A DNA stretch of 64,000 nt from Eleftheria terrae (GTDB lineage: Bacteria; Pseudomonadota; Gammaproteobacteria; Burkholderiales; Burkholderiaceae_C), in contig NZ_CP106952.1 of NCBI RefSeq assembly GCF_030419005.1, positions 496,001-560,000 on the forward strand, read 5' to 3'. The translations under genes were made by a program, and so were the position numbers. Shown piece by piece: positions 8,268-17,900 of this stretch (the stretch's first letter is position 1; each line of letters opens with the position of its first letter). The notes beneath the pieces were generated by a model, which saw nothing but the letters and a program-made list of their open reading frames with translations, made no database searches and had not been told where the DNA came from.

Positions 8268-9224
8268 ATGGACGTGCTCCGCCTCACGCTGCGCCAGTTG
8301 CAGATCTTCGTCGCCGTGGCTCGCCACGGCAGCACCGCCGCGGCGGCCCAGCAGATTGCGCTGTCGCAGTCCGCCACCAGCGCCGCGGTCAACGAGCTCG
8401 AACGGCTGCTCTCACTGCAGGTGTTCGACCGCGCCGGCAAGCGCCTGCTGCTCAACGACAGCGGCCGGGCGCTGCTGCCGCGCGCGCTGGCATTGCTGGA
8501 TGGCGCCAGCGACATCGAACGCCTGGCGCACGACGGCCGGGCCCGGCTGCAGCACATGCGCATCGGCGCCAGCACGACCATCGGCAACTATGTGCTGCCG
8601 GGCTTGCTGGGGCGCTTGTTCGCGGGCCTCGCGCTGGGCGAGGCACCGGCGTGGCAGTCGGCCGTGGCCATCGCCAACACCGCCGAGATCGGCCGCCGGG
8701 TGGCCAGCTTCGAGCTGGACATCGGCCTGGTCGAGGGACCGGTGCATGAGCCGCAGGTGGAGGCCCTGCCCTGGCTGCGCGACGAGATGGTCATCGTCGG
8801 CAGCACGCGGTGCACGCCGGCTGACGGCGTGCTGCCCGCGGCGGCCTTGCGCGAGGCGGTCTGGCTGCTGCGTGAAGCCGGCTCCGGCACGCGGCAGGCG
8901 GCCGACGAGGCGGTGCTGCCGCGCTTGCGGGCTTACCGGCGCAGCATCGAGATCGGCAGCTCGGAGGCCATCAAGCACGCGGCGGCGCACGGCGTGGGGC
9001 TGGCCTGCCTGTCGCGCTGGGTGGTGGACGACCTGGTGCAGGCCGGCCGGCTCCGGGTGCTGAAGACCGGCTGGCCGAAGGCCTTCCGGCCTTGCTATGT
9101 GGTGGTGCACCGCCTGAAGCGGCAGTCCGCAGCGGTGGCGGCGCTGCTGGAGCGCATGGGGGTGGAGGTGGGGCGGCCGGCCATGCCGCCGAAGGGCGGC
9201 GCCAGGACCGGGCCTGCACCGTAG
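8268..9224 (+). CDS. LysR family transcriptional regulator (YeiE/CysB-like)
   Basis: A 318-residue LysR-type regulator. The N-terminal winged helix-turn-helix is clear (LRQLQIFVAVARHGSTAAAA...LSQSATSAAVNELERLL), and the effector-binding domain occupies residues about 90-300. The ending is a short Pro/Gly-rich tail. It is divergent from the YeiH-type transporter gene, which it presumably controls through the short intergenic region 8179-8267; I did not find a clear dyad there. The effector is unknown. Sulfite, sulfate or cysteine-pathway signals are likely by analogy with YeiE and CysB. Confidence 0.88.
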   Translation: MDVLRLTLRQLQIFVAVARHGSTAAAAQQIALSQSATSAAVNELERLLSLQVFDRAGKRLLLNDSGRALLPRALALLDGASDIERLAHDGRARLQHMRIGASTTIGNYVLPGLLGRLFAGLALGEAPAWQSAVAIANTAEIGRRVASFELDIGLVEGPVHEPQVEALPWLRDEMVIVGSTRCTPADGVLPAAALREAVWLLREAGSGTRQAADEAVLPRLRAYRRSIEIGSSEAIKHAAAHGVGLACLSRWVVDDLVQAGRLRVLKTGWPKAFRPCYVVVHRLKRQSAAVAALLERMGVEVGRPAMPPKGGARTGPAP

Positions 9225-9595
9225 GGCCCGCGCTTGCCGCCGCGCATCGGTCGCCGTCGCAGACGGTTGCCCGGGCAGCGGCGCCGGGTGCTCCCGTCAC
9301 CCTGCCCGCCAGCCGCGCATCGCTCGCTGTCCATCAGGGCGTGGGGATCTCGATGTGGTCGCTCGTCGCGGGTGCTCGGCGAGACGGCTGTGCGCGGCGC
9401 CGTTGCACCCTTCGAACCCGCGATCCTTCTGCTTGCGACGGCGAGCGCCGTGCCGCCACGCCGGGGCACCGCAGCGTGGCATCTCCGGGGTGCGTCGCCT
9501 CGGCTTGCCGCCGGCGGCCAGTACGGACAAGGCCGGGCTGGGCGTGTGCGCATCGGTGCACGAGCGCCCGAGCCGTACCGGCCATCCGCCAGCGT
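9225..9595. other. Gap without recognisable genes
   Basis: This 371-base stretch lies between the convergent LysR and pectate lyase genes. Several frames are open through it on both strands, but none has a convincing start, ribosome-binding site or recognisable motif. No strong hairpin followed by a T-run was found. Confidence 0.5.
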
Positions 9596-11332
9596 TCAAA
9601 GGTGCCCTGGCCCGGCAAGGTGCGGCACCACCTCGGGCACCTTGCTCGCCGGATACGGCGTCACGGTGTGGTGCGCGCCGTCGGCCTTGAATCGCTCCAG
9701 CACCGACGGCTGCACCCGGAAGCCGCCGCGCTCCAGCGCGCCGCGCTCCTCGTTGCCGGCGCAGTCGCGGCCAAGGGCCGCGCGGCAGGCGGCCTGCGCG
9801 CCGCTGTCCGGTGTGCCGAGGGGGGCCCACACGCCGCCGGCATCCTCATGCCGCACCAGGGGCGTGTGCACCGACGTGAAGTAGTTGCCCTCCACCAGCA
9901 CCTGGGCGGGGGCCGTGACGTCGATCGCGTGCCCCTTGCCGCGCTGCAGGTAGTTGTTCACCAACTGCACGCTGGCGCGGCCGGCCGCGGTGCCGATCTT
10001 GGGACTGCGGCCCGAGAAATCGTGCAGCCAGTTGTTGGCGAAGGTGATGCTGTCGTCCTTGCCGACCAGCAGCAGCATCCAGTAGTGCTGGCCGTTGCAG
10101 GTGGCGGAGGCTGCGCTGCGGCCGTCGAACTGGTTCCACGAGATGGTGACGCGCGAGGCCTTGCCCCAGCCGGAGACGATGTGCTGGCGGCCGATGCGCT
10201 GGAAGCGGTTGTGGTCGATCCAGACCCGGTCGGTGTCGTCCAGCGTGATGGCGTCGCCCGCGAAGACGATGCCGGGGTTGATGTCGCTGAAGCTCAGGTT
10301 GCGGATCGCGATGTTGCTCACGCCGCCTCTCAGCATCAACCCCTTGCCCTTGATGACGCCGTCATCGCCGATGCCGATCAGCGTCTTGTTGGAGCCCACC
10401 AGCAGCGGCGTGCGGCCCGCCGCGTCGAAGGCGACCGAGAAGGTGGGCTTGCCGTCGCAATGGGTGATACCGGGCGCCGCGACGATCAGTCGCTCGCTTT
10501 GCATCGGCGCCGGGCAGACGGCCTGGTAGCAACCCGGCTTGTGCTCCGGACCTTCGCTGCCACGGAAGTCGAGGGTCGACGCCACCTCGATGATGCGGGG
10601 CGTGGTGTCGGTGCAGGTGGAGCCGCTGCGTGTGCGGCACAGCGCGCTGGCCAGCTCCGCCGGGGTGCGCACGCGCACCCGCTCGCCGCCGCTGCCGCCG
10701 GTGACGCTGCTGCCCCAGCCTTGCGGGCGCGCCGCTGCGGCGTCAGGCACCCACAGGCGCAGGCGGAACAGGGCGACGCCCGGGCCGGCGTTGGCCGGCC
10801 AGATCGAGCGCGCCGCCCCGTCCGAGGGGAAGCCGCTCGGGCGCGGGATGGGCCGCTCGCTGGCGGGGGCCCAGTCGCTGTCGTTGTAGTCCAGCCGGCT
10901 CCAGGGGCCGTTGGCCTCGGCCGCCTCGCCGGCCGAGGCCAACCGGGCGCGCCATCCGCTGTTGCTCACTGCGCGGCCGAACTCCCCTTGCAGCTGTGCA
11001 TAGGCAAAGGACGCGGCGTCCTGGCTGCGCACCCGCAGCACGATGACGTTGTCGCCCACCCGCAGCGCCCGGGCATAGGCGCTCAGGCGCTGCCGCGCGT
11101 CGATGGCCCGGCCCATGAACTGGCCATTGATGAACAGCTCCAGGCGACCGCTGGCCTGGGCGGTGACGCGCGCCTTGGCGGGGTCGATCGCGCTGGCGCT
11201 CGCCTCGGCGGCCGTGGTCGCCCCGAAGGCCAGCGGGGACGGGGCGGCGTTGCCGCTCGTCGCCCAGGCCCCGGTGTGGCCGGCAAGCAGGCAGGCAAGG
11301 AGATGAAGCGCAAGGCGCGGGGAGCGGGGCAT
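9596..11332 (-). CDS. Secreted pectate lyase, PL1 family, with N-terminal galactose-binding-like domain
   Basis: An extracellular pectate lyase of 578 residues that would cleave polygalacturonate by beta-elimination. A signal peptide is present (PRSPRLALHLLACLLAGHTGAWA). Residues about 40-230 look like a carbohydrate- or galactose-binding beta sandwich of the type found in rhamnosidases and sialidases (ELFINGQFMGRA, LDYNDSDWAPA, FRLRLWVP). The right-handed beta-helix of PL1 follows: NKTLIGIGDDGVIKGKGLML, IRNLSF, ITLDDTDRVWIDHNRF, and the FSGRSPKIG region near the catalytic arginine. The WIDH motif is diagnostic of the family. I chose the ATG at 11332 for the signal peptide. It is divergent from a secreted protein gene at 11598. 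Confidence 0.9.
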   Translation of the reverse strand: MPRSPRLALHLLACLLAGHTGAWATSGNAAPSPLAFGATTAAEASASAIDPAKARVTAQASGRLELFINGQFMGRAIDARQRLSAYARALRVGDNVIVLRVRSQDAASFAYAQLQGEFGRAVSNSGWRARLASAGEAAEANGPWSRLDYNDSDWAPASERPIPRPSGFPSDGAARSIWPANAGPGVALFRLRLWVPDAAAARPQGWGSSVTGGSGGERVRVRTPAELASALCRTRSGSTCTDTTPRIIEVASTLDFRGSEGPEHKPGCYQAVCPAPMQSERLIVAAPGITHCDGKPTFSVAFDAAGRTPLLVGSNKTLIGIGDDGVIKGKGLMLRGGVSNIAIRNLSFSDINPGIVFAGDAITLDDTDRVWIDHNRFQRIGRQHIVSGWGKASRVTISWNQFDGRSAASATCNGQHYWMLLLVGKDDSITFANNWLHDFSGRSPKIGTAAGRASVQLVNNYLQRGKGHAIDVTAPAQVLVEGNYFTSVHTPLVRHEDAGGVWAPLGTPDSGAQAACRAALGRDCAGNEERGALERGGFRVQPSVLERFKADGAHHTVTPYPASKVPEVVPHLAGPGHL

Positions 11333-11597
11333 GGGCGGGGTCCGGTGGGTGGGAGTGCAGCGGCAGGCCGGTGGCCGGCGTCGCATCGACCGCGGCATTA
11401 GGCCGTTTCTTCGCGCGTTCGCCCGGTTTGCGCAGGCAAATGTTGAAAGTGGACTTTTCCCCGTGGCGGCGGCCCGCGGCAGGGCGGACGGCGGGTGGGG
11501 GCAGCCCGCCGGCAGGCAGGGCGATTGCCCGGTCATCGGCTCGACACGCCGGCCCGACAGGCTGGCGGCTTTTGTTGTCTGGACAAAGGAGCTCCCG

Positions 11598-12686
11598 ATG
11601 CCACGTTCCATGGTCGCCCTGGCCACATGCGCCGGCGTTCTTCTCGCGCCGGCCGTCGTGCCCGCCGCCACCCCTGCCGAGCTGGCTTATCACCATGCGC
11701 CGGTGCACTACCAGGACACCGATTCCAGCGATGCGGCATCGGACTACCTCACCGCCTACGACTACGACGGCGACCGCGTCACCACCAACAACTGGGATCA
11801 CCGGGGCGACGGGCTCTGGCCGGCCACCGTCTACTACTCCGTGGTGGAGAGCTGCAGCCACTACTTCATCACCTATGCCTTCTATCACCCGCGTGACTGG
11901 TCCGACACCATCTTCGACCAGGAGCACGAGAACGACCTGGAAGGCGCCCTGCTGTCGGTGCGCAAGGATGGCTCGGCCTTCGGTCGGCTGGAAGGCATGA
12001 TCACCGTCTTCCATACCGACTTCTATGCCTATACCCCGCCTGGCAGCCCCTACGTGGGCGGCCACGAGGACATCGACGGCACCTTGTCCTTCGAGCTGCA
12101 CGAGGGCGTCAGCCGCGTCAAGACGGTGCAGGAGGCCAAGGGCCATGGCCTGAAGGCCTGGCCCTACACCTCCGATTTCAACGGCGCCGCCGACCAGGAC
12201 GGCGTGATCTACTACCCCAGCCTGGGCACCGCCGGCCATCCGGCCTCGGGCAACGATCGCCAGGTGCCCTATCGCCTGGTCGACATGGCGGCGCCGGGCG
12301 GGCTGTGGGCGGCCGCGTTGGACGAAGCCGTGCAGCCGGGTGCGCAGGCGCAGACCTTCAACAGCTGGGGCAGCTTCAAGGGCGACAGCAGTGGCGGCTG
12401 CGGTGCCGGCCTCAAGAGCTGCAGCAGCCATTCGGCCAATGCGCCCTGGGGCTGGGACGACGGCAACGACGGCGCCAGCCACCGTGGCGAATTCGCGCTC
12501 GACCCGGCCCGGCTGTTCTCCCATTACTTCGGCAACCTGGGGAGCTTCAGCCAGCAGTACCTGAGCCATCCCTTCCTGGCCGGCCTGCGCAGCCGGGGCT
12601 TTGCCAGCGGGCAGGTGCCAGCCGGCTTTCCTGCGCAGCTCGACCTCAACACCTTGTACGGCAAGCTGACGGCCGCCTGCTTCTAA
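11598..12686 (+). CDS. Secreted Vps62/NPP1-like protein of unknown function
   Basis: A protein of 362 residues with a clean Sec signal (MPRSMVALATCAGVLLAPAVVPAA). The mature part shows VYYSVVESCSHYFITYAFYHPRDW followed by EHENDLEGALLSV. This resembles the layout of Vps62-type proteins and, more remotely, necrosis-inducing NPP1 proteins, where a Tyr-rich strand, a charged YxxYxPxD segment and a His/Asp/Glu metal site (GHRHDWE in NPP1) occur in the same order. The similarity is from recall and needs a profile search. AAAGGA at 11585-11590 is a suitable ribosome-binding site for the ATG at 11598. It is the divergent neighbour of a pectate lyase, so a role in plant-cell or polymer attack is conceivable but unproven. 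Confidence 0.7.
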   Translation: MPRSMVALATCAGVLLAPAVVPAATPAELAYHHAPVHYQDTDSSDAASDYLTAYDYDGDRVTTNNWDHRGDGLWPATVYYSVVESCSHYFITYAFYHPRDWSDTIFDQEHENDLEGALLSVRKDGSAFGRLEGMITVFHTDFYAYTPPGSPYVGGHEDIDGTLSFELHEGVSRVKTVQEAKGHGLKAWPYTSDFNGAADQDGVIYYPSLGTAGHPASGNDRQVPYRLVDMAAPGGLWAAALDEAVQPGAQAQTFNSWGSFKGDSSGGCGAGLKSCSSHSANAPWGWDDGNDGASHRGEFALDPARLFSHYFGNLGSFSQQYLSHPFLAGLRSRGFASGQVPAGFPAQLDLNTLYGKLTAACF

Positions 12687-12785
12687 GGGGGCCGGCTCCG
12701 GGAACCCACTCAGTGCAGGCGCCCGCCGTCCCTCTAGAATGGCCACGTCCTGGCGGACCGGGCGAAGCCCGGCCGGCAGGCGGGA

Positions 12786-13035
12786 TCGACGGTGCCGACG
12801 CCTGCCAGCAAGGGGGGCGTGGGTTCAACGGGAAACAGGTGCGCTGCGCTTCGTCGAGCGTGGCAAGGCCTGTGCTGCCCCCGCAACGGTCAGCAGGCAA
12901 GGAAGGGTTCAGGCAGGGGCCGGCGGTGCCCTGCAGCCACTGCACGCAGCCGCGTGCGGGAAGGCGAGCCCCTTTCCGCAGGGTGGTGCCGCCTCGGCGC
13001 CGCCCGGCTCTGCAAGCCCGGATACCGGCCGTCGT
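12786..13035 (+). promoter_or_regulatory. Cobalamin (B12) riboswitch
   Basis: The leader of the cobalt/B12 operon contains the conserved cobalamin riboswitch core: GGGAAACAGGTG near 12830, then CCTGTGCTGCCCCCGCAACG near 12880, and the B12 box AGCCCGGATACCGGCC at about 13015-13030. GACGG at 12788-12792 can pair with CCGTC at 13029-13033 to close the outer helix. Adenosylcobalamin binding normally represses downstream genes of this kind. The first gene starts about 140 bases downstream, leaving room for an expression platform. Boundaries are approximate. Confidence 0.92.
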
Positions 13036-13174
13036 CCCTCACTCGGAAGCCGCGGGAGGGCGGCGTCCGGGCTGTTCCTGCGGCCGGAGCCGGCGCGGGA
13101 ATGTCCGGGCTGTACCTCTCACGGCATCACGTTCGCCACCCGGCCGGCGGGGACGCCGGCCTGAAGAGGATGTC

Positions 13175-13855
13175 ATGGACCGTCTGCTCCTTCTGCCTTC
13201 CCCTCGCACCAGGGCGCCTCACCGTGCCTGGACGGGCGCTGCCGTGCGCGGCGGTGCTGCCGCCTTCGCGGTGCTGGCCTCGCCGGCCTTCGCCCACCAC
13301 GCCATGGGAGGCGCCATGCCCGGCACCTTTGGCGAAGGGCTGCTGTCCGGCCTCGCGCATCCGGTGATCGGGCTGGACCACCTGGCCTTCGTGCTGGCGC
13401 TGGCGCTGTTGGTGGCGCGGCTGCCACTGGCACTGCGGGCCGGCCTGGCGGGTGTGTTTGTCGCCGGCTCGCTGGCCGGCACGGTGCTGCACCTCAATGC
13501 CGTCACGCTGCCGGCCGGCGAGCTGCTGGTGGGCCTCAGCGTGGTGGTCGCCGGGCTCGCGCTGCTGTGGCGGCGGGCGTTGCCGGCGGCAGTGCTGTGG
13601 ACGGCCCTGCCGGTGGCCGGGCTGCTGCATGGCTATGCCTACGGCGAATCCATCGTCGGTGCGGAATCCACGCCGCTGCTGGCCTACCTGTTCGGCTTCG
13701 CGCTGATCCAGGCCGGGCTGGTCGTCGCCGTCTCCACGGTGGCCTCGCGGTGGACCGTGCCGCAGCTGCAGCGCGCCGGCCTGGTGGCCGGCACGGTGGT
13801 CGGCGTGCTGGGAGCCTACTTCTCCTTCGTGCAACTGGCGCCGCTGGCGGCCTGA
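13175..13855 (+). CDS. hupE: HupE/UreJ family metal transporter (probable cobalt uptake)
   Basis: A membrane protein of 226 residues with a cleavable-looking N-terminus (AVLASPAFAHHAMGG) and about six helices. The HupE/UreJ motif HPVIGLDHLAFVLALALL is intact, with a second His-containing helix VAGLLHGYAYGESIVGAE. Family members move nickel or cobalt. Position right after a cobalamin riboswitch and before cobW and cobN argues for cobalt import for B12 synthesis. GAAGAGGA at 13163-13170 precedes the ATG at 13175. The cobW start follows its stop by only ten bases. Confidence 0.87.
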   Translation: MDRLLLLPSPRTRAPHRAWTGAAVRGGAAAFAVLASPAFAHHAMGGAMPGTFGEGLLSGLAHPVIGLDHLAFVLALALLVARLPLALRAGLAGVFVAGSLAGTVLHLNAVTLPAGELLVGLSVVVAGLALLWRRALPAAVLWTALPVAGLLHGYAYGESIVGAESTPLLAYLFGFALIQAGLVVAVSTVASRWTVPQLQRAGLVAGTVVGVLGAYFSFVQLAPLAA

Positions 13856-13865
13856 GGGAGGGCAC

Positions 13866-14915
13866 GTGCTGACCACCAAGATCCCCGCCACCGTCGTCAC
13901 CGGTTTCCTGGGCAGTGGCAAGACGACGCTGCTGCGCCATGTGCTGCAGAACGCGCAGGGCCGGCGCATCGCGGTCATCGTCAACGAGTTCGGCGAGCTC
14001 GGCATCGACGGCGAGATCCTCAAGGGGTGTGGCATCGGCTGCGACGACGACGGCCGCGAGCGCCCCGGCCAGCTCTACGAGCTGGCCAACGGCTGCCTGT
14101 GCTGCACCGTGCAGGAGGAGTTCTTCCCGGTGATGCAGGCGCTGGCCGAACGGCGCGAGCAGATCGACCATGTGGTGATCGAGACCTCCGGCCTGGCCCT
14201 GCCCAAGCCGCTGGTGCAGGCCTTCAACTGGCCCGGCATTGCCAATGCCTTCACGGTGGATGCCGTCATCACCGTCGTCGACGGGCCGGCCACCGCGGCC
14301 GGGCAGTTCGCGGCCGATCCTGCGGCGGTGGACGCGCAGCGTCGGGCCGATCCCGACCTCGACCATGAATCGCCCTTGCACGAGTTGTTCGAGGACCAGC
14401 TCTCGGCCGCCGACCTGGTGGTGTTGAACAAGATCGACCTGATGAGCGAGGCCCAGCGCCGCGAGGCCGAGGTGCTGATCCGGGCGGAGATCCCCGCTGA
14501 GGTGAAGATCGTCCCGGCACGGGGCGGGGAACTGCCGGTGGACCTGCTGCTGGGCCAGCAGCGGGCGGCCGAAGCGCACATCCACCTGCGCGAGAGCCAC
14601 CATGACCACGAGGAGGCGCACGAGCACGACGAGTTCGACTCGCTGGTGCTGGAGCTGCCGGCCGTCGATCGCGAGCGCCTGATGGCGGCGCTCGCCGGCC
14701 TGGCGGCGGCCCACACGCTCTATCGCGTGAAGGGCTTCGTGGCACTGCCGGGCAAGCCGATGCGGCTGCTGGTGCAGGGGGTGGGCCGGCGCTTCGATGC
14801 GCACTTCGACCGCCGCTGGCGCGACGACGAGGCGCCGTCGACCCGGCTCGTGTTCATCGGCCAGGGGCTGGACGCGGCGTCGCTGCGCGCCGGCCTTGCG
14901 CCGGCCCTGGCCTAG
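13866..14915 (+). CDS. cobW: CobW family GTP-binding metallochaperone
   Basis: A G3E-family GTPase of 349 residues, thought to deliver cobalt to the aerobic cobaltochelatase. The P-loop GFLGSGKTT is at residues 12-20, the metal-binding motif NGCLCCT is near residue 77, and the Walker B/G4 region includes NKIDLM. A His/Asp/Glu-rich patch (ESHHDHEEAHEHDEFD) in the linker before the C-terminal CobW domain is a likely metal reservoir. Translation starts at a GTG with GGGAGG five bases upstream, just after the hupE stop. It is in a riboswitch-controlled operon with cobN, which is its expected partner. Confidence 0.93.
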   Translation: MLTTKIPATVVTGFLGSGKTTLLRHVLQNAQGRRIAVIVNEFGELGIDGEILKGCGIGCDDDGRERPGQLYELANGCLCCTVQEEFFPVMQALAERREQIDHVVIETSGLALPKPLVQAFNWPGIANAFTVDAVITVVDGPATAAGQFAADPAAVDAQRRADPDLDHESPLHELFEDQLSAADLVVLNKIDLMSEAQRREAEVLIRAEIPAEVKIVPARGGELPVDLLLGQQRAAEAHIHLRESHHDHEEAHEHDEFDSLVLELPAVDRERLMAALAGLAAAHTLYRVKGFVALPGKPMRLLVQGVGRRFDAHFDRRWRDDEAPSTRLVFIGQGLDAASLRAGLAPALA

Positions 14916-14935
14916 GCCGCCGGCATCCCCCCGCG

Positions 14936-17900
14936 ATGCACCTGCTCAGCACCCGCCCCGGCGGTTTCGTCGAGGACGAGGGCGCGGTCATGCGACTCGG
15001 CCAGAGCCCGGCCGAGCTGGTGGTGCTGAGTTCGGCCGACACCACCTTGTCGCTGCTGGCCCGGGCCTACCGCGAGCTGCAGGCGGGCGAGCCCGGCTGG
15101 CCCGGCCTGCGGCTGGCCAACCTGATGTTCCTGCGGCAGCCGGCGTCGCTCGACTTGTATGTGGACGAGGTGCTGCAGCATGCCCGGGTGGTGCTGGTGG
15201 ACCACCTGGGTGCCGAGTCGGCCTGGCCCTACGGCGTGCAGCGGCTGGGCGAGCTGGCCTCGGCACGGGGGCTGCGGCTGGCGATGTTCTCGGGCGACCT
15301 GCAGGAGGACGTCAACCTGCTGCGCAAGAGCACGCTGCCGGAGGCGCTGTGCCGCCAGTGGTGGCAGTACCTGCGGGCCGGCAGCCTGCACAACGCGCGG
15401 CAATTGCTGCGCAGCCTGGCCCACGACGGTCTCGGCTGGGGCGAGCCGCCGCTGCCGCCGACGGCCCTGCCGCAGGTGGCGCTGTACCGGCCGCCCTGCC
15501 TGCAGGCCCCGGCGGCCGGCGCACGCCACCACGGTGCTGCCGCCACGCTGGACGAAGTGCGGGCCGGCTGGCAGCCGGGCGCCCCGGTGGTGGCGCTGGT
15601 GTTCTACCGCTCCCACCTGCAATCCGGCAACACGGCGGCCTTCGACAGCCTGGCGGCGGCGCTGCTGCAGCGTGGGCTCAATCCGCTGCCGGTGGCGCTT
15701 GATTCGCTGAAGGAGCCCCTCTGCCTGGCCGCCTTGCGCCAGCTGTGTGCCGAGCAGTCGGTGGACCTGGTGCTCAACAGCACCGCGTTCGCCGCGCTGT
15801 CGGGCGAGCTGGCCGAGCCGCTGGCCGGCGACGCGCCGGTGCTGCAGGTGCTGGTGGCCGGATCGGCCCGCGACGACTGGCTGGCCGACCCCCAGGGCCT
15901 GCGGCCCCGCGACATCGCGATGCAGGTGGCCCTGCCGGAGGTGGACGGCCGCATCGTGACCCGTGCCATCAGCTTCAAGGGCCTGGCCTACCGCTGCGAG
16001 CTGACGCAGAGCGACGTGGTGGCCTACCAGCCGGACGAGGAGCGCTGCCACTTCGTGGCCGAGCTGGCGCGGCGCTGGGTGCGGCTGCGGCGCCTGCCTG
16101 TGGCAGAGAAGCGGCTGGCCCTGGTGCTGGCCAACTACCCTGGCAGCGATGGGCGCCTGGGCAGCGGCGTGGGGCTGGACACGCCGGCCTCGGTGATGGA
16201 GATCCTGCGCCTGCTGCAGCGCGAGGGCTACCGGCTCGACGCGCTGCCGGCCGATGGGGATGCGCTGATGCGCCGCTTGCAGCAAGGCATTGCGGCCGAC
16301 CCCTCGCAATGGCCGCTGCGCCCGGCCTGGCAAAGCCTGGCCATGGCCGACTACCTGGCCGCACTGGCGCGCTTGCCTGCCGGCATGGCGGCCGCGGTCA
16401 CCGCCCGCTGGGGGGCGCCGGAGCAGGATCCGCTGGTGCGGCAGGGCCGCTTCATGATCGCCGGCCTGCGGCTGGGCCAGGTCTTCATCGGCATCCAGCC
16501 GGCCCGCGCCTATGGCGAGGCTGGCGCCGCGAGCTACCACGATGCCGAGCTGGTGCCGCCGCACGGCTACCTGGCTTTCTACTTCTGGCTGCGGCAGGCC
16601 TTCGGGGTGGACGCGGTGGTGCATGTGGGCAAGCATGGCAACCTGGAATGGCTGCCGGGCAAGAGCGTGGCGCTGTCCGGCAGCTGCTGGCCGGACGCCA
16701 TCCTTGGCCCCTGGCCCCATCTCTATCCCTTCATCGTCAACGATCCCGGCGAAGGGGCGCAGGCCAAGCGGCGCGCACAGGCCGTGATCATCGACCACCT
16801 GATGCCGCCCCTCACGCGGGCCGAGAACCATGGGCCGCTGCAGGACCTGGAGCGCCAGGTCGACGAGTACTACGAAGCCCTGTTGCTGGATGCCCGCCGC
16901 GCGGCCCAGCTGCGCACGCAGATCCTGGCCGAGGTGCGCCGGCAGCGCCTGCACGAGGAACTCGACGCGCCATCCGCCGAAGACGACGACGGCCTGCTGG
17001 CACGGGTCGATGCCTACCTCTGCGAGTTGAAGGAAACCCAGATCCGCGACGGCCTGCATGTCTTCGGCGTTTCCCCGCAAGGCCGCCAGCGGCGCGACAC
17101 CCTGGTGGCGCTGGCCCGCTTCCCGGCCGGCGACGGGCAGGGCCGCCAGGCCAGCCTGTTGCAGGCGCTGGCCCGCGACCTGTTCCCGGGGCACGCATTC
17201 GACCCTTTGTCGATCGACGCGGCGCTTCCCTGGCAGGGCCCGCGGCCGCCACTGCTGGCGGCCGTGAGCGACGCCCCCTGGCGCCACGAGGGCGACACCC
17301 GCGAGCGCCTCGAGTTGCTGGCCCAGGCGCTGCTGGACGCGGCGGTGCCGCCCGGCCTGCCACAGGCGGCCGCGGTGCTGCAGCGCGTGCATGACGACCT
17401 GGCGCCGCGGCTGGACGCCTGTGGCCCGCAGGAACTGCAGCAGCTCTCACGCGGGCTGCAGGGCCGCTTCGTGCCCCCCGGCCCGAGCGGCTCGCCCAGC
17501 CGTGGCCGGCCGGACGTGCTGCCCACCGGCCGCAACTTCTACAGCGTGGACACCCGTGCCGTGCCGACCCCGACCGCCTGGACGCTCGGCCTCAAGTCGG
17601 CCCGCCTGCTGGTCGAGCGGCATCTGCAGGAGCAGGGCGACTATCCGCGGGCGGTGGGCCTGTCGGTGTGGGGCACCGCCACCATGCGCACCGGCGGCGA
17701 CGACCTGGCCCAGGCCTTTGCGCTGATGGGCGTGCGCCCGCGCTGGGCGCCCGGCAGCCACCGGGTGGTGGACATCGAGGTGCTGCCGGTGGCGGTGCTG
17801 GGGTGGCCGCGCATCGACGTCACCCTGCGCATCTCCGGCTTCTTTCGAGACGCCTTTCCGGCCGCGGTGCAGCTCTTCGATGCCGCGGTGCAGGCGGTGG

